Shown here in pieces: positions 44,251 to 52,458 of a stretch of 64,000 nt of DNA; positions within the stretch are counted from its first letter, which is position 1; the number at the start of each line of letters is the position of its first letter. Position numbers and translations under genes: made by a program. Where the stretch lies: assembly GCA_030066085.1 (NCBI GenBank), contig JASJCI010000033.1:1-64000 (forward strand). Reading direction: 5' to 3'. The stretch is from Gammaproteobacteria bacterium (GTDB lineage Bacteria; Pseudomonadota; Gammaproteobacteria; GCA-001735895). Below the pieces are notes generated by a model, which saw only the letters and a program-made list of their open reading frames with translations, did not search any database and had not been told where the DNA came from.

Positions 44251-46314
44251 ATGCGGCTCGAGCGACTGCTGCGTCCGCGCTCGATCGCGGCCTTCGGCGG
44301 GCTGCAGGCCAGCCGCGTGGTCGAGCAGTGCCAGCTGCTGGGCTACGACGGCGATATCTGGCCGGTCCACCCGAGTCATGACGAGGTTCGCGGACTCAAG
44401 GCCTATCGCCTGATCGAAGACCTGCCCGCGGCGCCCGACGCGGCCTTTATCGGCGTCAACCGCCACTTGACGATCGAGGTGGTCACGCGCCTGCGCGAGG
44501 CCGGCTGTGGCGGTGCGGTCTGCTTCGCCTCGGGCTTTCTCGAATCGGACACCACCGGCGGCGAACTGCAGGCCGAGCTGATCGACGCCGCCGGCGACAT
44601 GCCGGTACTCGGACCCAACTGCTACGGCTTTATCAATTACGCCGACGGTGCGTTGCTGTGGCCGGACCAGCAGGGCGGTCGACGCCTTGCCGCGGGCAGC
44701 ACCGGTATTGCGATCATCGCGCAGTCATCCAATATCGCGATCAACTTCACCATGCAGCAGCGCGGCATGCCGCTGGCCTACGTCATGACCGTCGGCAACC
44801 AGGCCGTGGTCGGCGTATCAGAGATGGCGCTGAACCTGCTCGACGATCCACGCGTCACCGTGCTCGGCATCTACCTCGAAGGTTTTGACTCCGTCCCCGA
44901 TTTCGAGGCGCTGGCGCGCAGGTCGCGCGAGCTGCGCAAACCGGTGGTTTTCTACACCGTCGGCAAGAGTCCGCAGGCGCAGAAGTCGGCGATGACGCAT
45001 ACCGCGTCGCTGGTCGGCTCGCACGCGGTATCGAGCGAATTCCTGCGCCGCAACGGCTTCGGCCAGGCGCACTCGATCCCGGTGTTCCTCGAAACCCTCA
45101 AACTGTTACACGTGCACGGCCCGCTCGACGGGTACCGGGTATCGTCGATGTCCTGTTCGGGCGGCGAAGCGAGCATCATTGCCGACGCCGCCGAGGGCCG
45201 CAAGGTTTACTTCCCCGATCTCGAACCGGCGCAGAAAAAACCGATCGAGGACGCGCTCGGTCCACTGGTAACGGTCGACAACCCGCTCGATTATCACACC
45301 TACAGCTGGGCCAACCGCGAGATGATGGAAGGCGCCTACCGCGGCATGGTCATGCACGATTTCGACCTGAACTACCTGATCCTCGACTTCCCGCATTCGA
45401 CGCACTGCGACGACAGCGAATGGCACATCGCGGTCGATGCATTCGAAAGCGCGCTCGCGGCGCACGGGTCGAAAGGCGCGTTCGTCGTCGGTATGCCCGA
45501 GAACATTCCCGAGTCGTATATCGAAAACTACCGCGATCGCGGCATGGCGACGCTGCTCGGCATCGACGACGCCCTGGATGCGACCGCTATCGCGGCCGAC
45601 ATCGGCACCGCCTGGCAACGGCCGCCGGCAACACCGGTCATGCCGCTGCCCCCGGCCGGCGCGACGCGGATCACGCTCGACGAGGCCGGCGCCAAGCAAA
45701 CCCTGGCCGCGGCCGGCGTGCCGATACCCGCGGGCAGCCGCGTAACGACGGTCGACGACGCGGTCGAACGCGCCGGCGAAATCGGTTTCCCGGTAGCGCT
45801 CAAGGCGCTCGGTATCGCGCACAAGACCGAGCGCAACGCGGTACGCCTCGATCTCGCCGACGCCGACGCCGTGCGCGCCGCCGCCGCATCGCTGTTCGAG
45901 CTTGCCGCTGAACTCTACGTCGAACGGATGTTCGCCGCGGTTGCCGAGCTGATCGTCGGCGTGACGCGCGATCCGAAATTCGGCCTGGTGCTGACGGTCG
46001 GCAGCGGCGGCATCCTGGTCGAAATGCTGCGCGACGCGCGCACGCTGCTGGTCCCGGCGACGCGCGACGAGGTGGCCGGCGCACTCGAACAACTGCGCTC
46101 GGCGCCGTTGCTGCACGGTTTTCGCGGCCGCCCGGCAGCCGATATCGACGCCGCCGTCGATGCGATCATGGCGATCCAGGCCTGGGCACAGGCCGGGGCC
46201 GCGAACCTGGTCGAACTCGACGTCAACCCGCTGCTGTGCGGCGCCCGCGGCCAGTCCGCGGTGGCCGCCGATGCACTCATAGTCCTGGAGGATTCCGAAT
46301 CATGTCAGAAGTAA
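44251..46314 (+). CDS. NDP-forming acyl-CoA synthetase
   Basis: 687 residues. CoA-binding domain at the start (LLRPRSIAAFGGLQASRVV), succinyl-CoA-synthetase-like domains with LGPNCYGFINY and the phospho-histidine region SAMTHTASLVGSHAV (His250), then an ATP-grasp domain from about residue 465 (LDEAGAKQTLAAAGVPIPAG; FPVALKALGIAHKTE; LVELDVNPLL). It makes a CoA thioester with ATP giving ADP and phosphate, reversibly. Its ATG follows the previous stop with no gap, and its end overlaps caiD by 13 bases. In this operon it may activate gamma-butyrobetaine, crotonobetaine or carnitine, or run backward on betainyl-CoA to gain ATP. Confidence 0.85.
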   Translation: MRLERLLRPRSIAAFGGLQASRVVEQCQLLGYDGDIWPVHPSHDEVRGLKAYRLIEDLPAAPDAAFIGVNRHLTIEVVTRLREAGCGGAVCFASGFLESDTTGGELQAELIDAAGDMPVLGPNCYGFINYADGALLWPDQQGGRRLAAGSTGIAIIAQSSNIAINFTMQQRGMPLAYVMTVGNQAVVGVSEMALNLLDDPRVTVLGIYLEGFDSVPDFEALARRSRELRKPVVFYTVGKSPQAQKSAMTHTASLVGSHAVSSEFLRRNGFGQAHSIPVFLETLKLLHVHGPLDGYRVSSMSCSGGEASIIADAAEGRKVYFPDLEPAQKKPIEDALGPLVTVDNPLDYHTYSWANREMMEGAYRGMVMHDFDLNYLILDFPHSTHCDDSEWHIAVDAFESALAAHGSKGAFVVGMPENIPESYIENYRDRGMATLLGIDDALDATAIAADIGTAWQRPPATPVMPLPPAGATRITLDEAGAKQTLAAAGVPIPAGSRVTTVDDAVERAGEIGFPVALKALGIAHKTERNAVRLDLADADAVRAAAASLFELAAELYVERMFAAVAELIVGVTRDPKFGLVLTVGSGGILVEMLRDARTLLVPATRDEVAGALEQLRSAPLLHGFRGRPAADIDAAVDAIMAIQAWAQAGAANLVELDVNPLLCGARGQSAVAADALIVLEDSESCQK

Positions 46315-47084
46315 TCACCACGCGCCGCGAAGGCGCCGTACTCGAAGTCACGCTGGATCGACCCAAGGCCAACGCCATCGACCTGCAGACCAGTCGCCTG
46401 ATGGGAGAGACCTTCCGCGAATTCCGGGATGACCCCGAGCTGCGCGTGGCCATCGTGCGTACCGCCGGCGAAAAGTTTTTCTGTGCCGGCTGGGATTTGA
46501 AGGCCGCGGCTGGCGGCGACGCGGTCGACGGTGATTACGGCGTCGGCGGGTTTGCCGGTCTGCAGGAACTGCGCGGACTCAACAAGCCCGTTATCGCCGC
46601 GGTGCAGGGTATGGCGGTCGGCGGCGGCTTCGAACTGGCGCTGTCGGCGGACCTGATCTACGCCTCCGACAGTTCCAGTTTTGCGCTGCCCGAGATCAAG
46701 GCCGGCACCCTTGCCGATGCGGCCACGATCAAGTTGCCGAAACGTATTCCCTACCACATCGCGATGGAGTTGCTCTACCTGGGCCGCTGGATGGACGCCG
46801 AGGAAGCGCATCGCTGGGGCCTGGTCAACGAGGTGCTGCCCGCCGACCAGCTGATGGACCGGGTGTGGGCAGTAGCGCGGGAGCTTGCATCCGGCCCGCC
46901 GCTGGTATTTGCATCGATCAAGGAAGTCGCGCGCGAGGCCGAGGCGATGAAGTTCCAGGAAGCCATGAACTGGATTACCAAGCGCCAGTTCGAAACCGTC
47001 GACGTGCTCTACGGCAGCGAGGACAACATGGAAGGCTTCAAGGCATTCGCCGAAAAACGCGATCCCGTGTGGAAAGGAAAGTAA
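46302..47084 (+). CDS. caiD: Crotonobetainyl-CoA hydratase (carnitinyl-CoA dehydratase)
   Basis: 260 residues, one fewer than Escherichia coli CaiD, with long identical-looking blocks: ITTRREGAVLEVTLDRPKANAID, EKFFCAGWDLKAAAGGDA, YGVGGFAGLQEL, NKPVIAAVQGMAVGGGFELAL, SFALPEIKAG and the C-terminal AFAEKRDPVWKGK. It hydrates crotonobetainyl-CoA to L-carnitinyl-CoA in either direction. ATG 46302 has CTGGAGG upstream and overlaps the ligase end by 13 bases. This is the most diagnostic gene for the pathway. Confidence 0.92.
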   Translation: MSEVITTRREGAVLEVTLDRPKANAIDLQTSRLMGETFREFRDDPELRVAIVRTAGEKFFCAGWDLKAAAGGDAVDGDYGVGGFAGLQELRGLNKPVIAAVQGMAVGGGFELALSADLIYASDSSSFALPEIKAGTLADAATIKLPKRIPYHIAMELLYLGRWMDAEEAHRWGLVNEVLPADQLMDRVWAVARELASGPPLVFASIKEVAREAEAMKFQEAMNWITKRQFETVDVLYGSEDNMEGFKAFAEKRDPVWKGK

Positions 47085-47144
47085 CCAGGGGATCGCGCCA
47101 GCTCGCGGCTGGCGCCTCCCCGGCTTCTCGAATACATTCATGGC

Positions 47145-47560
47145 ATGGGCAGGGCAACATTCGGCGGCAGGAGAAAGTACAACCTCGGCATCGAGGGCAT
47201 CGATTTTCAGCACCACTACTTCGTCAACTGATCAATCGGCTCTCAACCGGCCTGACCATGACTACCGAGCCGAGCCGGCGCTCGGCACTAATTGCCGAAC
47301 TGAACGCCTGCGCGCGTTTTCATTTCGGCAGCGAAGAAAATATCATGGTCGAAACGGGCTATCCGCAGCTCGCAAAGCACCGGCAGCATCATCGCGACCT
47401 GATCAGCGAGCTGAACGCGACAGAATCCATGCCGCGGTTACCCAGGACGGATAAACGCGCCGAGGAAATCGTCGAGTTCCCGAGGGACTGGCTCATCGGC
47501 CTTACCGTCGGCGAAGATCGGCCGTTTGCCGGTTTCTACCATCGACAAAAGAAGCACTAG
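47145..47560 (+). pseudogene. Bacteriohemerythrin gene broken by a frameshift
   Basis: From ATG 47145 the frame reads KYNLGIEGIDFQHHYFVN and stops; shifting by one base restores LINRLSTGL, then FHFGSEENIMVETGYPQLAKHRQHHRDLI to a stop at 47560. This is the iron-binding hemerythrin pattern (IDxQH, HFxxEE, HxxxHH). The last ligand region, normally WLxxHIxxxD, reads WLIGLTVGED, so a histidine has also been lost. One missing base near 47220 plus the missing ligand point to a decayed gene. It lies between caiD and acetoacetyl-CoA synthetase. Confidence 0.82.
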
Positions 47561-47671
47561 CCAGCCGCAATACCGCTGCCACAACCGATGCGCCGGATAA
47601 CACAATCCATTATCATGGCGCACGGATGTCCAGTAACGACGCCTTCAGGATCCAGTGCCGGGCCAGCCATC

Positions 47672-49612
47672 ATGAACAACAGTCAACCACTCTGGACTCC
47701 CAGCCAGTCCAGTATCGAAGCCGCCAACCTGAGCGCCTTCATCGACCAGGTCAACCAGCGATACAACCTCGATATCGCCGACTACGACGCGCTTTACCGG
47801 TGGTCCATCGACGAAGCCGAACGCTTCTGGTCCGAGGTGTGGGACTTTTGCGGAATCGTCGGCGACAAGGGTGAGCAGATCCTGCTCGACGGCGACGATA
47901 TCGAACAGGCGCAGTGGTTTCCCGATGCCCGCCTGAACTTTGCCGAAAACCTGCTGCGCGAGCACAGCGATGAAGTCGCCATCGTCTTCCGTGCCGAGGA
48001 CCAGGTCGAATCGAGCCTGAGCTGGCGCGAGCTGCAGGCCCAGGTTGCCAGTGTCGCCGCGTGGCTGCGCGCGCAGGGTTTGCAGCCGGGCGACCGCGTG
48101 GCCGGTTACCTGCCGAACATGCCCGAAGCCGTGGTGGCGATGCTCGCGGTCGCGAGCCAGGGCGCGATCTGGACCTCGACCTCGCCCGACTTCGGCGTCG
48201 ACAGCGTGGTCGACCGCTTCGGCCAGACCGCACCGCGCTTCCTGTTCAGCGTCGACGGCTACTTTTACAACGGTAAAAAACACAGCATCAATGCCAAGAT
48301 CGATCAAATCTGCGAGCAGGTCGGTGCGATCGAACAGGTCGTGCAAATCGAATTCGCCGGCTTCGGCCGGCGCGCGGCATCGGTGTCATGGCAGGAAATC
48401 CTGGCGGAGCCGGCCGCAGGCATCAGTTTCGTTCCCTGCGGTTTCAACGATCCGCTGTACGTGCTCTACTCGTCGGGAACGACCGGCAAGCCGAAATGTA
48501 TCACCCACGGGGTGGGCGGCACGCTGATCCAGCACCTCAAGGAACAGGTGCTGCATTGCGATATCAAGCCCGGCGACCGCGTGTTCTACTTCACCACGCT
48601 GGGCTGGATGATGTGGAACTGGCTGGTCAGCGCCCTTGCCAGCCGCGCGACCCTGGTGCTGTACGACGGCTCGCCGTTTTATCCCGACGGCGAAGTACTC
48701 TGGCGTTATGCAGCCGACGCCGGGATGTCGTTTTTCGGCACCTCCGCCAAGTACATCGACGCCATGAAAAAGGCCGAGCTCGCGCCGATCGACAGCTTCG
48801 AGCTGCCGGCCCTGCGCAGCATTGCCTCGACCGGCTCGGTGCTGGCACCGGAGAGCTTCGACTACGTTTACGACCGGATCAAGCAAGACGTTTGCCTGGC
48901 ATCGATCTCGGGCGGTACCGACATCGTGTCCTGCTTCGTGCTGTCCTGCCCGCTGCGCCCGGTCTACCGCGGCGAGGCCCAGTGCCGGGGCCTAGGGCTG
49001 GCGGTCGACGTGTTCGATGACGAGGGTCGTTCGCTGCATGGAGAAAAGGGTGAACTGGTCTGCACGCAATCGTTTCCGAGCCAGCCCGTGTACTTCTGGG
49101 GCGACGACACCGGCGAAAGGTACCACGACGCCTATTTCGGCCGCTTCGACAACGTCTGGCATCACGGTGACTATGTCATGCTGACCGATCGCGACGGCAT
49201 CGTGATCTACGGTCGCTCCGACGCGACCCTGAATCCCGGTGGCGTGCGGATCGGCACCGCCGAGATTTATCGCCACGTCGAACAGCTCGACGAAGTGATC
49301 GAAAGTATCGTCATCGGCCAGGACTGGGACAGCGACGTGCGCGTGGTGCTGTTCGTCGTGCTGCAGGACGATCTCGAGCTGGACGATGCGCTGGCCGAGC
49401 GCATCCGGCGTACCGTGCGCGACAAGTGCACGCCGCGCCACGTACCGGCAAAAATCCTGCAGGTCGCGGAAATTCCGCGCACCAAGTCCGGCAAGATCGT
49501 TGAGCTGGCGGTACGCGAGGTGGTTCACGACCGCCCGGTCAAAAACCTGCACTCGCTGGCCAATCCGGACGCGCTCGAACTCTATCGCAACCTGCCCGAG
49601 CTGCAGTCCTGA
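47672..49612 (+). CDS. Acetoacetyl-CoA synthetase
   Basis: 646 residues, the normal length for acetoacetyl-CoA synthetase. The ANL fold is clear: WFPDARLNFAENLL, the family marker TSTSPDFGVDSVVDRFGQ, AMP-binding YSSGTTGKPKCITHG, FFGTSAKYID, SISGGTDIVSCF and the C-terminal lysine motif IPRTKSGKIVELAV. It converts acetoacetate, ATP and CoA to acetoacetyl-CoA. In this place it would recover the acetoacetate released by the CdhC-like enzyme. ATG 47672 gives the normal family N terminus, though no strong ribosome site is visible. Confidence 0.9.
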   Translation: MNNSQPLWTPSQSSIEAANLSAFIDQVNQRYNLDIADYDALYRWSIDEAERFWSEVWDFCGIVGDKGEQILLDGDDIEQAQWFPDARLNFAENLLREHSDEVAIVFRAEDQVESSLSWRELQAQVASVAAWLRAQGLQPGDRVAGYLPNMPEAVVAMLAVASQGAIWTSTSPDFGVDSVVDRFGQTAPRFLFSVDGYFYNGKKHSINAKIDQICEQVGAIEQVVQIEFAGFGRRAASVSWQEILAEPAAGISFVPCGFNDPLYVLYSSGTTGKPKCITHGVGGTLIQHLKEQVLHCDIKPGDRVFYFTTLGWMMWNWLVSALASRATLVLYDGSPFYPDGEVLWRYAADAGMSFFGTSAKYIDAMKKAELAPIDSFELPALRSIASTGSVLAPESFDYVYDRIKQDVCLASISGGTDIVSCFVLSCPLRPVYRGEAQCRGLGLAVDVFDDEGRSLHGEKGELVCTQSFPSQPVYFWGDDTGERYHDAYFGRFDNVWHHGDYVMLTDRDGIVIYGRSDATLNPGGVRIGTAEIYRHVEQLDEVIESIVIGQDWDSDVRVVLFVVLQDDLELDDALAERIRRTVRDKCTPRHVPAKILQVAEIPRTKSGKIVELAVREVVHDRPVKNLHSLANPDALELYRNLPELQS

Positions 49613-49712
49613 GCGCCATTTTGAGCGCAATCCCGGTGACGCCACCCGCGCGACGATGCATTCTCGCAGCACGACTGCCACGCCGTGCCGCCACACGCGA
49701 TGACGGCACAGC

Positions 49713-50618
49713 GTGGAGCCTGTCCTGAAGACACTCGCTCGACCCGTGCTGCTGAACTGGACGCTGTTGATGGTGCTGGTTGCACTGTGGGGGACGTCGT
49801 TCATGTTCACCGCGATCTCGGTTGCCACCGTCGACCCGGTATCGGTCGTGTTCTACCGGCTCGCGCTCGGCGCGGTGGTGCTGTCGCTGGTCATCTACGC
49901 CCGCGGCGAAACGCTGCCGCTGAACTGGCGCTCATGGAGCGGCTTCCTGGTCATGGCGATTGCCGGCAACGCACTGCCCTTCTTCCTGATCTCCTGGGGA
50001 CAGCAAAGCGTGGATTCGGGGGTTGCCGGCATGATCATGGCGATCATGCCGCTGTTGACGATGGTATTCGCGCATTACCTCGTCCCCGGGGAGACCCTGA
50101 ATCGTTACAAGTTCATCGGTTTCCTGCTCGGTATCACCGGCGTGACGCTGCTGCTGGGGCCGGTGTTCGAGGGCGGCGGACGGGAGTTCTGGAGCGGTTG
50201 CGCAATTTTTACCGCGGCCACCTGTTACGCGGTCAACGCGATCCTGATCAAGCGCCTGCCGCGCCACAGCCCGATGGTTGGCGCCGGTGGCGTGCTGCTG
50301 ATGGCGACACTGGTGCTGTTTCCGTTCTGGCTCGCCTTCCGCTCCGAGCAGGCCGCGATCAGCCAGGCGTCGATGTTCTCCGTGATCTGGCTCGGTATCG
50401 GTCCAACCGGTATCGCCACGATCGTGCTGTTTGCCGTAATCGATCGCGCCGGACCGACTTTCCTGTCGACGATCAACTACCTGATTCCGGTGGTCGCTTT
50501 TTTCTGTGGCGCCTGGCTGCTGAACGAAAGCGTTGGCTGGCTGCACTACCTGGCGCTGGTGACGATCCTGGTCGGCATCGCCGTCACCCGTCGCAGGGCG
50601 ATTCCTCAGCGGGCATGA
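49713..50618 (+). CDS. DMT-superfamily (EamA) permease
   Basis: 301 residues with ten spans in two EamA repeats (LMVLVALWGTSFMFTAISV; ATCYAVNAILIKRLP). Typical closing segment AWLLNESVGWLHYLALVTILVGIAVTR. It starts with GTG at 49713, 100 bases after acetoacetyl-CoA synthetase on the same strand. It is the third DMT permease in the window. Substrate unknown; a link to amine metabolism is only positional. Confidence 0.82.
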   Translation: MEPVLKTLARPVLLNWTLLMVLVALWGTSFMFTAISVATVDPVSVVFYRLALGAVVLSLVIYARGETLPLNWRSWSGFLVMAIAGNALPFFLISWGQQSVDSGVAGMIMAIMPLLTMVFAHYLVPGETLNRYKFIGFLLGITGVTLLLGPVFEGGGREFWSGCAIFTAATCYAVNAILIKRLPRHSPMVGAGGVLLMATLVLFPFWLAFRSEQAAISQASMFSVIWLGIGPTGIATIVLFAVIDRAGPTFLSTINYLIPVVAFFCGAWLLNESVGWLHYLALVTILVGIAVTRRRAIPQRA

Positions 50619-50731
50619 CACAAGCGCTACCCGCGCAATACCGCGTCCATGGATTTGCTCCGCTCACCTTGCGCAGCACCGAAATCGGGCAAACGGGCTC
50701 GCTTGCAGGCGGACATTACTCTATCATGTGC

Positions 50732-50791
50732 TAGACAAAATTTAGGCAACCAGCGATCCAGGCGCGCTGATTGCGCGTTTGATAGTAGACA
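50732..50791. promoter_or_regulatory. Two TAGACA motifs upstream of the MerR gene
   Basis: TAGACA occurs at 50732-50737 and 50786-50791 in the MerR promoter region, and the same hexamer recurs three times downstream of the gene. Candidate binding sites for autoregulation. Confidence 0.42.
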
Positions 50792-50812
50792 TTTTTTAAG
50801 CTGACGATCAAC

Positions 50813-51778
50813 ATGGCCGCAAATTCCCCGAGTCCCGACCGGGCCGAGGCGCGTTACCGCATCGGTGCCGTCTGCCGCCTGACCGGAATCAGCCAGCACG
50901 TGCTGCGCGTGTGGGAAAAACGCTATGGCGTGGTAGAGCCAATGCGTGGGCCCAACCAGCGGCGGCTGTACAGCGAAGCCGACCTCCGACGACTGTCCCT
51001 GCTCAAGGCGCTGGTCGACAGCGGCCACGCCATCGGCAGCATCGCCACGCTCGATGACCCGGCTCTCGAAACCCGCCTGCAGCATTCCCGGGGCCCGCTC
51101 AAGACCCGGCAGCCGGTCGAGTTACCGCGCCTGCTGCTGGTCGGGCATTCGCTGGAGCTGCTTGCATCGGCCTGCGCTGACAGCAGCAGCTATGAGCTGG
51201 TCGCCAAACACCATGATCTTGCCGCGGTTGCGCCCGGTACCCGTGCCGATGTCGCGGTGCTGGAGCGCGCCAACCTTTACCCGGAAACGGCCGCGGAAGC
51301 CAACCGTATCGTCACCGATCTGAACCTGCGCCTGCTGGTGCTGGTTTACGACTTTGCGTCACGGGCTACCCTCGAACGAATGCGCGGCGAGCGGATCGTT
51401 ACCGTGCGGGCACCGCTGGATGCAAACTCGCTCGACGCGGTGGTCGCCACCCGTTTCGCGGGCACGCAATATCCATCCGACAGCGGCCAGGATTCGCTAC
51501 CGCTGCCGCCAGCCCGCCAGTTCAGCGATCGGCAACTGGCCCACCTCGCGGCCCAGTCGAGCGAGATCGCTTGCGAATGCCCCCAGCACCTGGCCCGGAT
51601 CGTCGGCCATCTCGCCCATTTCGAGGCCTACAGCGCCGATTGCGAATCGCGCTCTCCCGCCGATGCCGCGCTGCATCGGGAACTGTTCGAAATTACCTCG
51701 CGTGCGCGGGCCAGGATGGAACAGGCACTGCAACGGGTAATCGAGGCGGAAGGCCTGTCCGCCGACCCGGACGACTGA
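50813..51778 (+). CDS. MerR-family regulator, LitR/CarH/MlrA class
   Basis: 321 residues. The winged helix at about 14-80 reads YRIGAVCRLTGISQHVLRVWEKRYGVVEPMRGPNQRRLYSEADLRRL, the opening typical of LitR, CarH and MlrA. A linker is followed by a Rossmann-like domain (about 103-200) in the place of the cobalamin domain, but the DxHxxG base-off motif is missing, so B12 binding is unlikely. A helical C-terminal part follows. TAGACA motifs flank the gene on both sides (see 50732-52013). Targets are probably local; the signal is unknown. Confidence 0.82.
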   Translation: MAANSPSPDRAEARYRIGAVCRLTGISQHVLRVWEKRYGVVEPMRGPNQRRLYSEADLRRLSLLKALVDSGHAIGSIATLDDPALETRLQHSRGPLKTRQPVELPRLLLVGHSLELLASACADSSSYELVAKHHDLAAVAPGTRADVAVLERANLYPETAAEANRIVTDLNLRLLVLVYDFASRATLERMRGERIVTVRAPLDANSLDAVVATRFAGTQYPSDSGQDSLPLPPARQFSDRQLAHLAAQSSEIACECPQHLARIVGHLAHFEAYSADCESRSPADAALHRELFEITSRARARMEQALQRVIEAEGLSADPDD

Positions 51779-51802
51779 TCCCGCCCGATTTCTCCCGCGT
51801 AT

Positions 51803-51827
51803 AAAAAAAGCCCCGGCAAGCCGGGGC
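51803..51827 (-). terminator. Intrinsic terminator pointing leftward
   Basis: On the minus strand GCCCCGGC, TT, GCCGGGGC, followed by seven T (As at 51803-51809 on the plus strand). Read in the plus direction it has no T run. It would end a leftward transcript that starts in the AT-rich region to the right, although it could also help stop the MerR message. Confidence 0.72.
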
Positions 51828-51840
51828 AACTGTATCTGTA

Positions 51841-51912
51841 TCAGGCTTTGGGCGGAGAGCAGCCGCCCGAGAGAGTGCGCCGTCCCTGGCGCGGTAACGA
51901 GAGAACTCGCAT
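51841..51912 (-). CDS. Possible 23-residue peptide in a short leftward transcript
   Basis: ATG 51912 to TGA 51841 encodes a basic 23-residue peptide containing RQGRRTLSGGCSPPKA. It lies between leftward promoter-like sequences (51923-51976) and the leftward terminator at 51803-51827. No ribosome site precedes it, so the transcript may be non-coding. Reported because the unit otherwise holds nothing. Confidence 0.25.
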   Translation of the reverse strand: MRVLSLPRQGRRTLSGGCSPPKA

Positions 51913-51918
51913 GATCAA

Positions 51919-52013
51919 TGTCTATATATTGTTCATGCTTGACGTAGACAATAAGTGATTCTATTATCTTCGTCAAATATATTTTTACGTTTATTGTGAA
52001 CTTTATATAGACA
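51919..52013 (-). promoter_or_regulatory. Cluster of TTGTCTA motifs and leftward promoter-like boxes
   Basis: TAGACA or its complement occurs at 51919-51924, 51945-51950 and 52008-52013. On the minus strand TTGTCT (51951-51946) and TATATA (51928-51923) have a 17-base spacer, and TTGACG (51976-51971) and TATTGT (51953-51948) also have 17. So the motif overlaps possible promoter elements, as expected for repressor sites. Confidence 0.48.
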
Positions 52014-52458
52014 AGCAGCGTAAAAATTGTACCTTGCGGCGAGTGCCGGTCATCAAACAGGACCGATTCGCATGACGCAAGACGATTAATGGTGCATCGG
52101 CCGCTGCTATGGTTTCTAGCCCTCTGGTTGCGCTTGTCAGTAGGCTCGCTACCGTGGCCGAAGCACCGCCTAAACCCAGGGGCCCGGCGCAGGCAAGAGT
52201 TGCCTCGCGCCGGCAACCGCCCGATCTTCGGATCGCGAGAGCCTCGCGGCCAACCGGAATACGTCTCCGCCGGTCACCCGCTTCCCGCTCCTCCAGCCGG
52301 TAACGCTGCGGCTGGTATCACAGGGGCCGGCGGTAGACGTTCACCCTTCTTCGTGACACCCGCGCACCCGCTGCCGCAAAAACGGCACGGGCCTCGCGCG
52401 CGTTGACAGCGCCACCGCCGCGGCGTATTTTCGTCAGGGTCGTGCACGCGGAGACGGC
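52014..52458. other. Intergenic region before the antiporter gene
   Basis: 445 bp. A rightward frame at 52089-52406 starts with a hydrophobic stretch (LLWFLALWLRLSVGSL) but turns into low-complexity Arg/Pro/Gly-rich sequence with no family look, so I do not call it. The antiporter promoter should be here; no clear boxes were found. Confidence 0.45.

Noticed and set aside
52089..52406. Possible 105-residue protein with a hydrophobic start
   Set aside because: After the first 20 residues it is low-complexity and basic, has no good ribosome site and shows no family features.
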